From NCBI RefSeq assembly GCF_003932855.1, contig NZ_RQYZ01000004.1, positions 62,001 to 126,000 on the forward strand: a stretch of DNA of 64,000 nucleotides, given 5' to 3'. The stretch's first letter is position 1; every line of letters starts with the position of its first letter. The DNA is from Tessaracoccus sp. OH4464_COT-324 (GTDB lineage: Bacteria > Actinomycetota > Actinomycetes > Propionibacteriales > Propionibacteriaceae). The translations under genes and the position numbers were made by a program. The notes beneath the pieces were generated by a model. It ran no database searches and had not been told where the DNA came from. It saw only the letters and a list, made by a program, of their open reading frames with translations. Positions 50,850 to 59,526 of this stretch are shown piece after piece.

Positions 50850-52240
50850 TGCAGCCTGATCCTCTAGTCGACGCCGAAGGCCCATCGCCGCACCGGGTCG
50901 AGCGTCCGTCTCCGTTGACCGGGGTCGCCAATGCCTCCGTTTTCCTACTCGGTGCCGCGTTATTCGTGGCCAGAGAGGCGTTCGAGGGCAACTTCGATCT
51001 CTTTGATCTGCACGATCTGCGCTCGATAGGGCTTTTCCTCGCCGGTGCCCTTGCTGCAGTGGCACTTCTTGGTTTCCTCGTCGGGATCATCCAATGGCGA
51101 TCGACGACGTTCATCGTCGACGACGAGTTCCGAATCGAACGCAAGCTGTTTCGGAAGTCCACCACCCAGATAGCCTTCCACAAGGTGCAATCCGTCGACA
51201 TCACGCGCCCCTTCGCGGCCAGAGTGCTGAGGCTGGCCGCAGTCACCATCGACGTGGGCTCGGAGGGCAGCCAGAAACTGCGATTCCTCACGACGAAACG
51301 CGCGAACGAGTTGCGTGACCATCTGCTAGAGCGGATGCACCAGGGGCAGCAGGTGTCAGCTGCCGCGATGGCCCAGGGGGATCCCGGAACCGTGGTGTAT
51401 CGGACGCGCCTGCCTCGAATGCTGCTGGGTTCGGTGCTGAAGAACGGTTGGTTGGGCTCGCTGCTGGCGTTCATCGCGCTGCCGATGTTCTTCCTGTCGC
51501 TCGCCCTGCCAGGTCTGAGCACAGTGGTGGGATTTGCTTCCTCTGGTGCACTGCTGTTTGCGGTTCTCGCGACGACTGCGGGGCGCGTCGCGCGCATGTG
51601 GGGTTTCACCATCACACGAAACGACATCGGCCTACGGTTCCAGAGGGGGTTGTTCACCCGTGTGCAGACGACGCTGCACATCGATCGGATCCAGACCGTC
51701 ACCCTGAACCAGCCACTCCTCCTGCGGCTCGCCGGCCTGGTGGAGATCCGGATCTCCGTGTTGGGCAAGGAAACCACTGACGAGAACTCCGAGGACATCG
51801 ACGTGGTGCTGCCCTACGGCACCGTGGAGGAGGCCCGCCTGGTGCTCGGTTTGCTGCTGCCAGGCATTGATCCGTTCTCCCTGCCCTGGATCAGGCAGTC
51901 GCACAAGGGGCGGTACCTCAACTGGTTCTGTGAACGCTCATTCGCCATTGACGATGCGGTTGTCGCTTCACAGACCCGGATGCTGGGGGCTCGGGTCGTC
52001 CTCGCTCCACATGCCCGAGTACAGGGCCTCGGCATCGCCCAAGGACCGCTGCAGCGAATGCTCGGGCTTGGATCGGTGTACATCCACAACATCGACGCCT
52101 CGCCGGATCTCTGCATCGAGCACCTGGAACCGGACATGATCGACTGGGTCTTCGCTTCTATCCAGTACAGAGGCAGTCTCGCCCGCCAAGCGAGGACTCG
52201 CCACCGCGAGGTGCAGGGAAAGAGTAAGATTCTCCCATGA
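50849..52240 (+). CDS. Bacterial PH-domain membrane protein (YdbT-like)
   Basis: 463 residues. Two pairs of membrane segments (about 27-80 and 205-245) and about three bPH2 repeats: [20 protein letters not shown], then [32 protein letters not shown], then [14 protein letters not shown]; and a third with [20 protein letters not shown]. It partners with the YdbS-like protein encoded immediately upstream. The polyphosphate glucokinase gene begins within its last codons (4-bp overlap). Confidence 0.85.
   Translation: MQPDPLVDAEGPSPHRVERPSPLTGVANASVFLLGAALFVAREAFEGNFDLFDLHDLRSIGLFLAGALAAVALLGFLVGIIQWRSTTFIVDDEFRIERKLFRKSTTQIAFHKVQSVDITRPFAARVLRLAAVTIDVGSEGSQKLRFLTTKRANELRDHLLERMHQGQQVSAAAMAQGDPGTVVYRTRLPRMLLGSVLKNGWLGSLLAFIALPMFFLSLALPGLSTVVGFASSGALLFAVLATTAGRVARMWGFTITRNDIGLRFQRGLFTRVQTTLHIDRIQTVTLNQPLLLRLAGLVEIRISVLGKETTDENSEDIDVVLPYGTVEEARLVLGLLLPGIDPFSLPWIRQSHKGRYLNWFCERSFAIDDAVVASQTRMLGARVVLAPHARVQGLGIAQGPLQRMLGLGSVYIHNIDASPDLCIEHLEPDMIDWVFASIQYRGSLARQARTRHREVQGKSKILP
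52225..52230 (+). promoter_or_regulatory. Candidate -10 element (TAAGAT) for leaderless ppgK
   Basis: TAAGAT lies at the end of the YdbT-like gene, 6 nt before the ppgK ATG. ppgK could therefore be transcribed independently of the PH-domain genes. Confidence 0.45.
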
Positions 52241-52983
52241 CCATCTACCTCGGCATTGATGTTGGCGGCTCCGGGATCAAGGGTGCCCCGGTTGATCTTG
52301 AGACTGGCGAGTTTGTTTCCGACCGGTTGCGTATTCCCACACCCAGCAAATCGACGCCAAAGAACGTCGCGGAGGTTGTGGCGCAGATCGTTGAGCATTT
52401 CGCGGAGTACATCGGCGACGAAGGTGTGGGACTCACTATCCCGGCACCGGTGATTCATGGTCGGGTTCCGTTCATCGCGAACCTGCATCAAAAGTGGGCG
52501 GGGCTGGAGGCCGATACCTTCTTCACGGAGCGTCTGGGGCGCCCGGTTACGCTCGTCAACGACGCTGACGCTGCTGGCCTCGCGGAGGTGCGCTACGGGG
52601 CAGCCCACAACAATCAGGGGGTGGTTGTCATGACCACCCTTGGAACGGGCATCGGCTCCGCCATCATCCACAAGGGAGTCCTGCTACCAAACACCGAGCT
52701 GGGCCATCTGCTGCTTGATGGTCAAGACGCAGAGAAGCTAGCTGCATCTTCAGTGAAGGACAGGGAGGGCCTGAGCTACGAGGAGTGGGCGGTGCGCCTG
52801 CAGCGCTACTACGAGCACGTCGAGATGCTGTTTTCGCCCGACCTGTTCGTGATCGGAGGCGGTGTGTCGAAGGATTGGAAGAAGTTCGGGCACCTGCTCA
52901 CGCTGGACGTTCCCGTCGTACCCGCGCAGCTGCGGAACAAGGCTGGCATCATCGGCGCCGCGATGGTGGCTGCGGATAGTTAG
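52237..52983 (+). CDS. ppgK: Polyphosphate glucokinase
   Basis: 248 residues, ROK-family fold. The phosphate-1 loop [20 protein letters not shown], the [19 protein letters not shown] segment (polyphosphate-site region), the catalytic [17 protein letters not shown] and the adenosine/second phosphate motif [11 protein letters not shown] are characteristic. It phosphorylates glucose using inorganic polyphosphate (or ATP), a typical actinobacterial glycolytic entry enzyme. It overlaps the PH-domain gene by 4 bp and probably has an additional promoter (TAAGAT). Confidence 0.94.
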   Translation: MTIYLGIDVGGSGIKGAPVDLETGEFVSDRLRIPTPSKSTPKNVAEVVAQIVEHFAEYIGDEGVGLTIPAPVIHGRVPFIANLHQKWAGLEADTFFTERLGRPVTLVNDADAAGLAEVRYGAAHNNQGVVVMTTLGTGIGSAIIHKGVLLPNTELGHLLLDGQDAEKLAASSVKDREGLSYEEWAVRLQRYYEHVEMLFSPDLFVIGGGVSKDWKKFGHLLTLDVPVVPAQLRNKAGIIGAAMVAADS

Positions 52984-53046
52984 TGCGGCTGTTGGGGCGA
53001 CACTGAGCGATTGGAATACCCCAGGGGGGTTTTGCGTTCTAAGGGC

Positions 53047-53394
53047 ATGACCAACACTCAGCTCACGTTCAATCTTGCGGTACAAGCCTTCGAGGCGCGC
53101 GACTACGCCACTGCGGTCGATCGTTTCCAGCGAATCCTCGACGACGATCCGGGCCTGACGCTCGTGAGGGAGTATCTGGCTCGAGCGCACTACCACCGAG
53201 CCGCCCTGCCGCTGGCGGAGCGCGAGGCCCGAGCCCTGCTGGCGCACGACCCGACGGACACCTTCGCGCTGCTGCTCTTGGCCCGAACTCTGGAACGGCA
53301 GTCTCGTACCGAGGAGGCGCTTGGTTTTCGGCGCCAACTTGCCGCGCTGACCGGTGACGCGAGCCAATTGGAGTCGCACCAAGCCGCTAGGTAG
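53047..53394 (+). CDS. TPR-repeat protein
   Basis: 115 residues, all helical. About three tetratricopeptide units: AVQAFEARDYATAVDRFQRI, DDPGLTLVREYLARAHYHRA and DPTDTFALLLLARTLERQSR. It is a cytosolic protein-interaction scaffold; the partner is unknown. The Shine-Dalgarno is weak (AAGGGC). It follows ppgK by 63 bp and may be cotranscribed. Confidence 0.8.
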   Translation: MTNTQLTFNLAVQAFEARDYATAVDRFQRILDDDPGLTLVREYLARAHYHRAALPLAEREARALLAHDPTDTFALLLLARTLERQSRTEEALGFRRQLAALTGDASQLESHQAAR

Positions 53395-53410
53395 CGGTGC
53401 TCGGTGTTGT

Positions 53411-54052
53411 TCAGGGGGCGCCTTTGCGCCCCTTGAGCAACGCAGCGAATCCGCCCGGAATCTCTCGAATCTTCCCATCGTCTTGCACTGATGCTCTGAA
53501 ACCGGCCACCGAAGTATCCGCTCTCAGGACCCGGCTAACGAGTTCGCCTGCGGCCCGTCGGACACGAACAAATAGGTCCTCATGCCCGGCGAAATCATCG
53601 GTGGCCGCGAAGACTCCCGTAGGCACTATATCGGCGCGCAAATAGGCAAACAGGGGACGCATCGCATACTCGATTACGAGAGAGTGTCGCATGGTGCCTG
53701 CGGTTGCAGCTAGCAGCGTCGGCTTTCCGATGAGAGCGTCTTTATCCATGGAGTCGAAGAACATCTTGAACAAGCCGGAGTAACTTGCCGAGAAAACTGG
53801 CGTCACAGCCACCAGGCCGTCGCTGCCCAGGATTTCCCGCTCGATCGCTTGGAGGTCGGGACAGGGTGTCCCACTGGTCATCCGCTTAACCAGGTCTGCG
53901 GCCAGTTGACGTACCTCGACTTCAACGAAATCCACGCTCTCGCCCCGGGAGGTGACCTCAGTGTGCAGTGCGTTTCTGATCTGTTCCGCTAGCTTCCCAG
54001 TGGTAGAAGGGGTACTGAGGCCGGCGCTCACAATCGCTATTTTTCGGGTCAT
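53411..54052 (-). CDS. NAD(P)H-dependent FMN reductase
   Basis: 213 residues, flavodoxin-like NADPH-dependent FMN reductase fold: IAIVSAGLSTPSTTGKLAEQ (phosphate loop), SDGLVAVTPVFSASYSGLFK and FDSMDKDALIGKPTLLAATA. It supplies reduced flavin to the LLM-type monooxygenase encoded 10 bp upstream, as in the corynebacterial CE1758/CE1759-type pair. The Shine-Dalgarno AAAGGAAG lies in that gap. Confidence 0.9.
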   Translation of the reverse strand: MTRKIAIVSAGLSTPSTTGKLAEQIRNALHTEVTSRGESVDFVEVEVRQLAADLVKRMTSGTPCPDLQAIEREILGSDGLVAVTPVFSASYSGLFKMFFDSMDKDALIGKPTLLAATAGTMRHSLVIEYAMRPLFAYLRADIVPTGVFAATDDFAGHEDLFVRVRRAAGELVSRVLRADTSVAGFRASVQDDGKIREIPGGFAALLKGRKGAP

Positions 54053-54062
54053 CTACTTCCTT

Positions 54063-55199
54063 TCAGCTGCTCTGGTCTGCCAGCGTCTCCTCAGACCCTG
54101 GGTCAACCAGCCGGTGCGGGTGGTTCTTCGACGTCGAGACCAACGTCTCGTGCGTTGGCGGATCGCTTGGCACGTCGGCGGGGCGCCTACGCTCGAACTC
54201 TGCCCGAAGGACCGGAATCACGTCGCGGCCCAGATACTCAATCTGTTCCAGCACGAGGTCGAGAGGCAAGCCCGCATGGTCAATCAGGAACAGCTGTCGC
54301 TGATAGTCCCCGGCGTAGTCAGCAAAGGACAGCGTCTTCTCAATCACCTGCTCCGGCGTACCCACCCGCAACGGGGTCAGTGCCTCATACTCCTCCAGCG
54401 AGGGGCCGTGCCCGTAGACCGGAGCCACGTCGAAGTACCGTCGGAAACGCGATTTGGCCTCTGCCTCCGAGTCAGCGAGGAACACCTGCCCGCCCAGGCC
54501 CACGATGGCCTGCGCGGCCGAACCGTGACCGTAATGCTCATAGCGGCGCCGGTAGAGCTGAATCATCGTCCGGGTGTGCTCTTGGTTCCAGAAGATGTTG
54601 TTATGAAAGAAACCATCCCCGTAGTAAGCAGCCTGCTCTGCAATCTCGGGCGAACGAATCGAACCGTGCCAGACGAACGGAGGCACGTCGTCAAGCGGCC
54701 ACGGGGTGCTCGTGTAGCCGCGCAACGGCACTCGGAACTCGCCTTCCCAGTTAACCACCCGCTCCCGCCAAAGCCGACGCAACAGGTGGTAGTTTTCCAC
54801 CGCAAGCTCGATGCCCTTGCGGATATCCTTGCCGAACCAGGGGTACACCGGGCCGGTGTTGCCCCGCCCAAGCATCAGATCCATCCGCCCGCCGGACAGG
54901 TGCTGCAGCATCGCATAGTCCTCGGCAATCTTCACCGGGTCGTTTGTGGTGATGAGCGTGGTCGCGGTGCTGAGTCGCAGCTTCGTCGTCTTGGCTGCGA
55001 TGAACGCCAGTTGAGTGGTCGGGGAGGAAGGAACGAACGGCGGATTGTGATGCTCACCCTGGGCGAAGACGTCGAGCCCCTCCTCCTCCGCTTTGAGGGC
55101 TATCCGCACCATGGCTTCAATTCGCTCGCCCTCCGACGGGGTATTCCCGGTAACCGGGTCCTCGGTCAGATCCCCAACGCTAAAAATACCGAACTGCAT
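54063..55199 (-). CDS. LLM-class flavin-dependent monooxygenase
   Basis: 378 residues, luciferase-like TIM barrel: MQFGIFSVGDLTEDP start, EEGLDVFAQGEHHNPPFVPS, LRLSTATTLITTNDPVKIAE, LSGGRMDLMLGRGNTGPVYP. It uses reduced FMN (from the adjacent reductase) and oxygen; the substrate is unknown. The ATG at 55199 is chosen because GGGAGGATAG precedes it; an upstream in-frame ATG lacks an RBS. The 123-bp upstream gap holds a palindromic ACTAC-N7-GTAGT that may be an operator. Confidence 0.9.
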   Translation of the reverse strand: MQFGIFSVGDLTEDPVTGNTPSEGERIEAMVRIALKAEEEGLDVFAQGEHHNPPFVPSSPTTQLAFIAAKTTKLRLSTATTLITTNDPVKIAEDYAMLQHLSGGRMDLMLGRGNTGPVYPWFGKDIRKGIELAVENYHLLRRLWRERVVNWEGEFRVPLRGYTSTPWPLDDVPPFVWHGSIRSPEIAEQAAYYGDGFFHNNIFWNQEHTRTMIQLYRRRYEHYGHGSAAQAIVGLGGQVFLADSEAEAKSRFRRYFDVAPVYGHGPSLEEYEALTPLRVGTPEQVIEKTLSFADYAGDYQRQLFLIDHAGLPLDLVLEQIEYLGRDVIPVLRAEFERRRPADVPSDPPTHETLVSTSKNHPHRLVDPGSEETLADQSS

Positions 55200-55238
55200 A
55201 CTATCCTCCCGGATGCGCGCCAAAAGTGGGCGCGTTTC

Positions 55239-55255
55239 ACTACCTACACAGTAGT
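55239..55255. promoter_or_regulatory. Candidate operator upstream of the LLM/FMN reductase operon
   Basis: ACTAC and GTAGT form an inverted repeat with a 7-bp spacer about 40 bp upstream of the LLM start. A second GC-rich inverted repeat (CGCGCC/GGCGCG, about 55216-55234) lies between it and the gene. Confidence 0.35.
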
Positions 55256-55322
55256 TGACCTGACAAGATTACCCAAGCCTGACCCCCATCGATTCGCCAG
55301 CATGATCAAAAGCGGACAGTCT

Positions 55323-56483
55323 TCACCTCATCTGCACGACGAGTTCTTCGTCGCGAAAGCGTGCGTTGACCACCTGCCGTCCCGACAGAGCGTCGGGCAG
55401 GGCAATGCGTCGACGCTCGTTCCGGTAGGCCAGCAGCAGATCGGTGCCATCCTGGCTGAGGTCCAATTCGGCCTTGTCCGCGTGCGGCAGGCTGAGATGC
55501 AGCAGAAACGCGCCGCCCTCCCGGGTGACGCGCAAGTAATCACCCCGGTAATTTATCGCCGCCAGGTCGGCCTCACCGTAGGTACGCTCAGCCAATGCAC
55601 GCAGCGCATCGATCCCGACTATCTCCCTCTCTTGCAGCGGCAGCCGGTGGATCGGCAGATGGGTGAAACTCTCCACCACCTGCTGGATACCCGCCTCCTG
55701 GCTGAACTTCCACGGCGCGAAATATCCGCCGAGCGCGGCCGTCGGGTAGATGCGATTGAGGATTACTGCGTCCACGACGAACCCGTACATTGTGAGCCAG
55801 GTGTGCGCGCGGCGGGTTTCCGCGACAACCACCCTCTCCGGGGTGGTGACCAGCCTCAGGGTGGTGGTGCTGCCGTCGCCGAGCAGGGCGCCGAGCCGCT
55901 TCAGCCGATCGAGCAAGCCGAGCGCATCATCGAAGAGGCGGTCCTCGGGCATGGGGATGCGGGTCAGTTTCTCGATGGGCCTACCGAGGAGCTTCACGAG
56001 CGCCCGTTTCGTGGGCAGGGCGGTTCGGAACAGCTGGTCGAGACGCTCCGGATACTTCAACAGTGACATGGTCTCGCCCGTCGGGGCGCAATCCACTACC
56101 AACACGTCGTAGCGCCTGGACGACGCGTGGTCGAGGATCCGCAGCAGGCTGAACAGGTCGGCGAGGCCGGGCAGCAGCAGCATCTCCTCGTCAGCCAACG
56201 TCATCTCCTGACCTCTAGTCAGCAGCCTCCCCAGATATTCGCGCAAGTTGGCCCATGCCTTGTCGTTCTCAGCGAGGGCGTCGATCTCCAGCGCGTCGAC
56301 GCGGGGGGCGACGCGGGCGGGCTCGTTGGCCAGGGGCAGGCTGAGGGCGTCGCCGAGCGAGTGTGCTGGGTCGGTGCTCATCACCAGCACCCGATGGCCT
56401 TGGTCGGCCAAGCGCAGCGCGGTGGCCGCCGCGACGGTGGTTTTTCCGACGCCACCCTTTCCTGTGTAGAGGATGATTCGCAT
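55323..56483 (-). CDS. ArsA-family ATPase with C-terminal HSP20-like domain (canonical copy)
   Basis: 386 residues. Deviant Walker A GKGGVGKT (8-15), switch-region STDPAHSLGDAL, Walker B VLVVDCAPTGETMSLLKYPE, and LVTTPERVVVAETRRAH, all typical of ArsA/Get3-like ATPases. From about residue 310 a beta-rich, alpha-crystallin-like domain follows (EGGAFLLHLSLPHADKAELD; RRRIALPDALSG). It is unlikely to be an arsenite pump subunit because no arsB or other arsenic gene is nearby. It is the last gene of an operon with a 69-aa protein and a second ArsA. GAGGAGTAAGG precedes the ATG. Confidence 0.88.
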   Translation of the reverse strand: MRIILYTGKGGVGKTTVAAATALRLADQGHRVLVMSTDPAHSLGDALSLPLANEPARVAPRVDALEIDALAENDKAWANLREYLGRLLTRGQEMTLADEEMLLLPGLADLFSLLRILDHASSRRYDVLVVDCAPTGETMSLLKYPERLDQLFRTALPTKRALVKLLGRPIEKLTRIPMPEDRLFDDALGLLDRLKRLGALLGDGSTTTLRLVTTPERVVVAETRRAHTWLTMYGFVVDAVILNRIYPTAALGGYFAPWKFSQEAGIQQVVESFTHLPIHRLPLQEREIVGIDALRALAERTYGEADLAAINYRGDYLRVTREGGAFLLHLSLPHADKAELDLSQDGTDLLLAYRNERRRIALPDALSGRQVVNARFRDEELVVQMR

Positions 56484-56485
56484 CC

Positions 56486-56695
56486 TTACTCCTCGATGTC
56501 GATCCGCCGGGGGCCGGTAGGCGTGCCGGGCTCATCTTCCGGGCGCTTCTCGCGGAGACATTCGACGATGAGCGCCCGCCATTCGCGCTCGATCGTGCGC
56601 AGCCGTTCGCGTTGCGCGGGCGGAACCAAACTGAGTGCGGCCTCTCGGAGATGGCGGCGGGCTGCGAGGAGATGGGTGACGAATTCACGGTTCAT
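56486..56695 (-). CDS. Small basic/acidic helical protein between two ArsA genes
   Basis: 69 residues: a helical N-terminal part (THLLAARRHLREAALSLVPP; QRERLRTIEREWRALIVECL) and a Pro/Glu-rich tail ending RRIDIEE. Its ATG overlaps the upstream ArsA stop by 4 bp, and its stop lies 2 bp before the next ArsA start, so it is translated as part of the operon. I do not recognise a family. A partner or adaptor of the two ATPases is a reasonable guess from the tight coupling. Confidence 0.7.
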   Translation of the reverse strand: MNREFVTHLLAARRHLREAALSLVPPAQRERLRTIEREWRALIVECLREKRPEDEPGTPTGPRRIDIEE

Positions 56696-57864
56696 GACTG
56701 GGCCTCCTGGGTGGAGCGGAAACGGACGGTGAGGGCGCCGTCGCGCAGCCTGGCGCCGGCGACGTCGTGGTGACGGAGGGCGCCGGGCAGGGCGATGTTG
56801 CGCCGAAAGCTGCCGATGCGCACGCTGAGGTCTGCGGGGCTGAGGCTGAGTTCGACGTCGTCTGCGGTGACCCCAGGCAGCGGCAGCTCCAGGTCGTAGC
56901 CGTCGTCGGCGCTCACGTAACGTTCGTGGGCGAGACCGGGCACGACGTCGAAGGCGGCCTTGCCGATCGCGAGATCGGCGAGACGGGTGATGTCGTCCAG
57001 GCCGCAGAGATCTTCGGGGAAGCGGGTGACTCGGGTGATGGGGAGGTGCCCGAACGATTCCTTGATCTCGGCGAGATGCTGGCGCTGGTGTTCCAGCCAG
57101 GTGCCGAAGAACTCGTCCACCTTGTCAGGCGGGTAGAGGCCGTTGACGAAGACGTGGTCGACGCTGTAACCGAAGAGGTTCAGGTAGACGTAGCTGCGGC
57201 GGGTTTCCTCGATGACCATGCGTTCGGGCAGGGTCACCAACCGGACTGAGGTGGTTTCCGGGTCCTTGAGGAGCCGCTGCATCTCCTGGAGCCGTTGGTA
57301 CAGCCGTTCGATGTCGTTCATGGCTTGGGCATTGGGCAGCTCGATCTGCCACACGCCCTTGACAAGCGGCCGGAGCGCACGAACCGCCAGCTTTTCAAGC
57401 GGGAAGATCCGCTCCATCCACCAGGACAGCAGTTCGGGGAGCTGGAGCAGAGACAGGGTCTCGCCGGTTGGGGCAAGGTCGAGGATGATTCTGTCGTAGC
57501 CACCGGTGTCAGCCAACTGATGCACCCTGAGGAGGAAAAAGAGCGGATCGAAGCCGGGCAGGTCCACCACCTGATCGTCGTCCGCCTCGGTAATGATCCT
57601 GGTTAACGCGGCGCTCATCTCGGCGAAGTCCTCCTCGGCGACGCGTCTGGCGTCCACCTCGATGATGTCCAGATTGGCCGCCACCGGGCTTAGGGTCGGC
57701 GCGGGTGGGCAGTGGAACAGGTCAGCCAGGTTGTGGGCTGCGTCCATGCTGGCGAGCAGTGTGCGGCGCCCGTCGCGAGCCGAGGCGACGGCGTGGGCCG
57801 CGGCCAGCGAGGTCTTGCCCACGCCACCTTTTCCGGTCAGCAGGATCATTCTCTCCATCAGCAT
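56692..57864 (-). CDS. ArsA-family ATPase with C-terminal HSP20-like domain (divergent copy)
   Basis: 390 residues. Walker A GKGGVGKT (11-18) and Walker B IILDLAPTGETLSLLQLPEL are intact, but the segment matching the canonical TDPAHS is MDAAHN, a departure from its partner. The C-terminal 80 residues are a clear alpha-crystallin domain: YDLELPLPGVTADDVELSLS, RRNIALPGALRHHDV and GALTVRF. It lies first of the two ArsA genes, 66 bp after the marR-like gene. GAAAGAAG precedes the ATG. It probably forms a heterodimer with the other copy; function unknown. Confidence 0.87.
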   Translation of the reverse strand: MLMERMILLTGKGGVGKTSLAAAHAVASARDGRRTLLASMDAAHNLADLFHCPPAPTLSPVAANLDIIEVDARRVAEEDFAEMSAALTRIITEADDDQVVDLPGFDPLFFLLRVHQLADTGGYDRIILDLAPTGETLSLLQLPELLSWWMERIFPLEKLAVRALRPLVKGVWQIELPNAQAMNDIERLYQRLQEMQRLLKDPETTSVRLVTLPERMVIEETRRSYVYLNLFGYSVDHVFVNGLYPPDKVDEFFGTWLEHQRQHLAEIKESFGHLPITRVTRFPEDLCGLDDITRLADLAIGKAAFDVVPGLAHERYVSADDGYDLELPLPGVTADDVELSLSPADLSVRIGSFRRNIALPGALRHHDVAGARLRDGALTVRFRSTQEAQS

Positions 57865-57930
57865 TACTTCTTTCTGCGAATGCTTCGGTAGGCGAACTAT
57901 TTGGTATGGTCGGGCTCGGTTGAGCCTTAG

Positions 57931-58398
57931 TCAGTCAATGGGAATGCGGCGGATAGCGCGCGACTTCGGCGGGCCAGCACGTTCGGCCAGCAGCTTGGGA
58001 ATGCGGTTCAGCACGCGGATCAACACCTCGACCTCCTCTGCCGTCAACTCGTCGAAGAGGCGACCGACGAGTCCGACCATCTCTTTGAGGCTGTGCGCAA
58101 TGAGGCTGCGGCCCGCACTGGTAAGCGAGATCAGCACGATCCGCTTGTCATGCGGGCTGTGTTGGCGCTCTACCAGGCCTCGTTGCTGGAGGCGCTGGAC
58201 CACGCCCGTCGCGGTGTTAAGTGGCGCGTCGAGGTAGGCGGCTAGGTCGCTCATGCGCGACTCGCGAGCGCGGTGCAGGTGCAGCAGCGCCAAGATGTCA
58301 TTCTTGCTGAGGTCTTGGACGAGGCCGCGCCACCCACCCGCGGGCAGCAGGGAGCGGAAGCTGTCCACCCAGTCGTGGAACATCGTTTCCAGATCCAA
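57931..58398 (-). CDS. MarR-family transcriptional regulator
   Basis: 155 residues from a TTG with GAGGTAGGG upstream (an ATG six codons in is the alternative). Winged helix with ARESRMSDLAAYLDAPLNTA and TGVVQRLQQRGLVERQHSPH, and the wing DKRIVLISLTSAGRS, characteristic of MarR. Dimerisation helices flank it. It is transcribed ahead of the ArsA pair and so probably controls that operon in response to a small-molecule or stress signal. Confidence 0.88.
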   Translation of the reverse strand: MDLETMFHDWVDSFRSLLPAGGWRGLVQDLSKNDILALLHLHRARESRMSDLAAYLDAPLNTATGVVQRLQQRGLVERQHSPHDKRIVLISLTSAGRSLIAHSLKEMVGLVGRLFDELTAEEVEVLIRVLNRIPKLLAERAGPPKSRAIRRIPID

Positions 58399-58509
58399 GG
58401 CCCTACCTCACGCAATACTTCGATGCTCGAACCACTCTAGGGTAGCACTCCACCAGCCTCCAGCCCAGCCCGAGGCGCCGCGCCCCCGCAAAGCTGTCCG
58501 AAGCTGACC

Positions 58510-59433
58510 TTAGCCTTGTAGCTCCGCGAGCACCCCGGCCAGGGTCGTGTCGAAGGGCGTATGGGTTTCGCCCAGGAGATCCCGGGTGTCCTGGTCGTCC
58601 ATGAGGTAGGGCCCGGTCAGTTGCGGCAGGAGAGAGGCAACGGCGCGCATCGTCGGGGAGAACCACCCCAGCGACGCGAGCAGCGCGCTGGACATAGGAC
58701 GCAGTCGCGGGTCACGGCCGATCCCGGCGAGCGCCAGGAAACGGGTGGCGGCCTCCCGTCGGCTCACGGCAGGGGCGCTTGGGACGTGCCAGACGCGGCC
58801 GCTCATCGTCGCATCCGTTGCGGCGCGGGCGAGTAGGCGGCCGAAGTCCGCGACCGCACTCCAGGTGTGCGGCGCGTCCGGGTCCCCCACGATCCGCACG
58901 GGGCGCCCAGCGAGCAGCGGTTCAAAAAACCGCCTGCTCAGATGGGTGATGCTTCCGGAGTCGGGGCCGAAGTAATCAGAGCCGCGCACCTCGACGCCGC
59001 GCACCCGGCCAGCGGCGTGGGCCGCAAACAGGCGCCGCGACACGAGTGCGCGCACCTCGCCCAGCACCGTCGGGGGCTGCAGGGGGTCAGTGGCACGCAT
59101 CGGCATGCGCAGCGAGTGCGCGTAGAGGTTCCCGGCGACTACCAGCGTCGCCTCACGGCTCTGAGCCAGCGTGAGGAGGTTATCAATGGCGGGCGGCCAG
59201 CAAGAGCGCCACCCCTTCGCACTATAGGGGAAGTTGCAACAGGCCACCACAGCCTCCGCCGGGGGCAAGTCGGCCAGGCCGTCACCGGTCACGACGTCTA
59301 CTCTCGCACGCTGAGCGCCGGGCAGTTCGGTGCCCGAACGGGTGCCGACCACGACGTCGAGGCCGCGGGATACGAGACTTCTGGTGGCGGCACGGCCGAG
59401 CGGCCCGGCGCCGATGACGATTATGCGGCTCAT
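58510..59433 (-). CDS. NAD(P)-dependent epimerase/dehydratase-like protein
   Basis: 307 residues. The Rossmann N-terminus (IIVIGAGPLGRAATRSLVSR) has an unusual GxGPxG pattern. The SDR-like core has VVACCNFPYSAKGW where the Ser-Tyr-Lys region normally continues, VVAGNLYAHSLRMPMRATDP and GSDYFGPDSGSITHLSRRFF. It resembles atypical NAD-dependent epimerases of actinobacteria; the substrate is unknown. It is divergent from a TetR gene, with paired palindromes between them, so it is probably repressed by that regulator. AGGAGGAAGCA precedes the ATG. Confidence 0.8.
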   Translation of the reverse strand: MSRIIVIGAGPLGRAATRSLVSRGLDVVVGTRSGTELPGAQRARVDVVTGDGLADLPPAEAVVACCNFPYSAKGWRSCWPPAIDNLLTLAQSREATLVVAGNLYAHSLRMPMRATDPLQPPTVLGEVRALVSRRLFAAHAAGRVRGVEVRGSDYFGPDSGSITHLSRRFFEPLLAGRPVRIVGDPDAPHTWSAVADFGRLLARAATDATMSGRVWHVPSAPAVSRREAATRFLALAGIGRDPRLRPMSSALLASLGWFSPTMRAVASLLPQLTGPYLMDDQDTRDLLGETHTPFDTTLAGVLAELQG

Positions 59434-59450
59434 TGCTTCCTCCTCTAAAT

Positions 59451-59492
59451 ACAGTGAACATCGTTCACAGTAGTATCGTATACACCGTTCAC
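59451..59492. promoter_or_regulatory. Two palindromic sites, probable TetR operator
   Basis: Site 1 (59451-59471) is AC-n-GTGAAC-ATC-GTTCAC-n-GT, a near-perfect 21-bp palindrome. Site 2 (59478-59492) is GTATAC-ACC-GTTCAC, with one conserved half. Their centres are 24 bp apart, in the gap between the divergent epimerase and TetR genes. Confidence 0.7.
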
Positions 59493-59526
59493 ACTTTTGG
59501 GAAGGGGCCTATGAGAAACTGTCCCC

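Noticed and set aside
53952-56066. 704-codon plus-strand frame opposite the LLM and ArsA genes
   Set aside because: Antisense to two clear genes and to their intergenic region; Arg/His/Gln-rich with no domain.
56692-57864. Arsenite efflux ATPase annotation for the ArsA proteins
   Set aside because: No arsB, arsR, arsC or arsD neighbours, and both copies carry HSP20-like C-terminal domains that are not found in ArsAB pumps.
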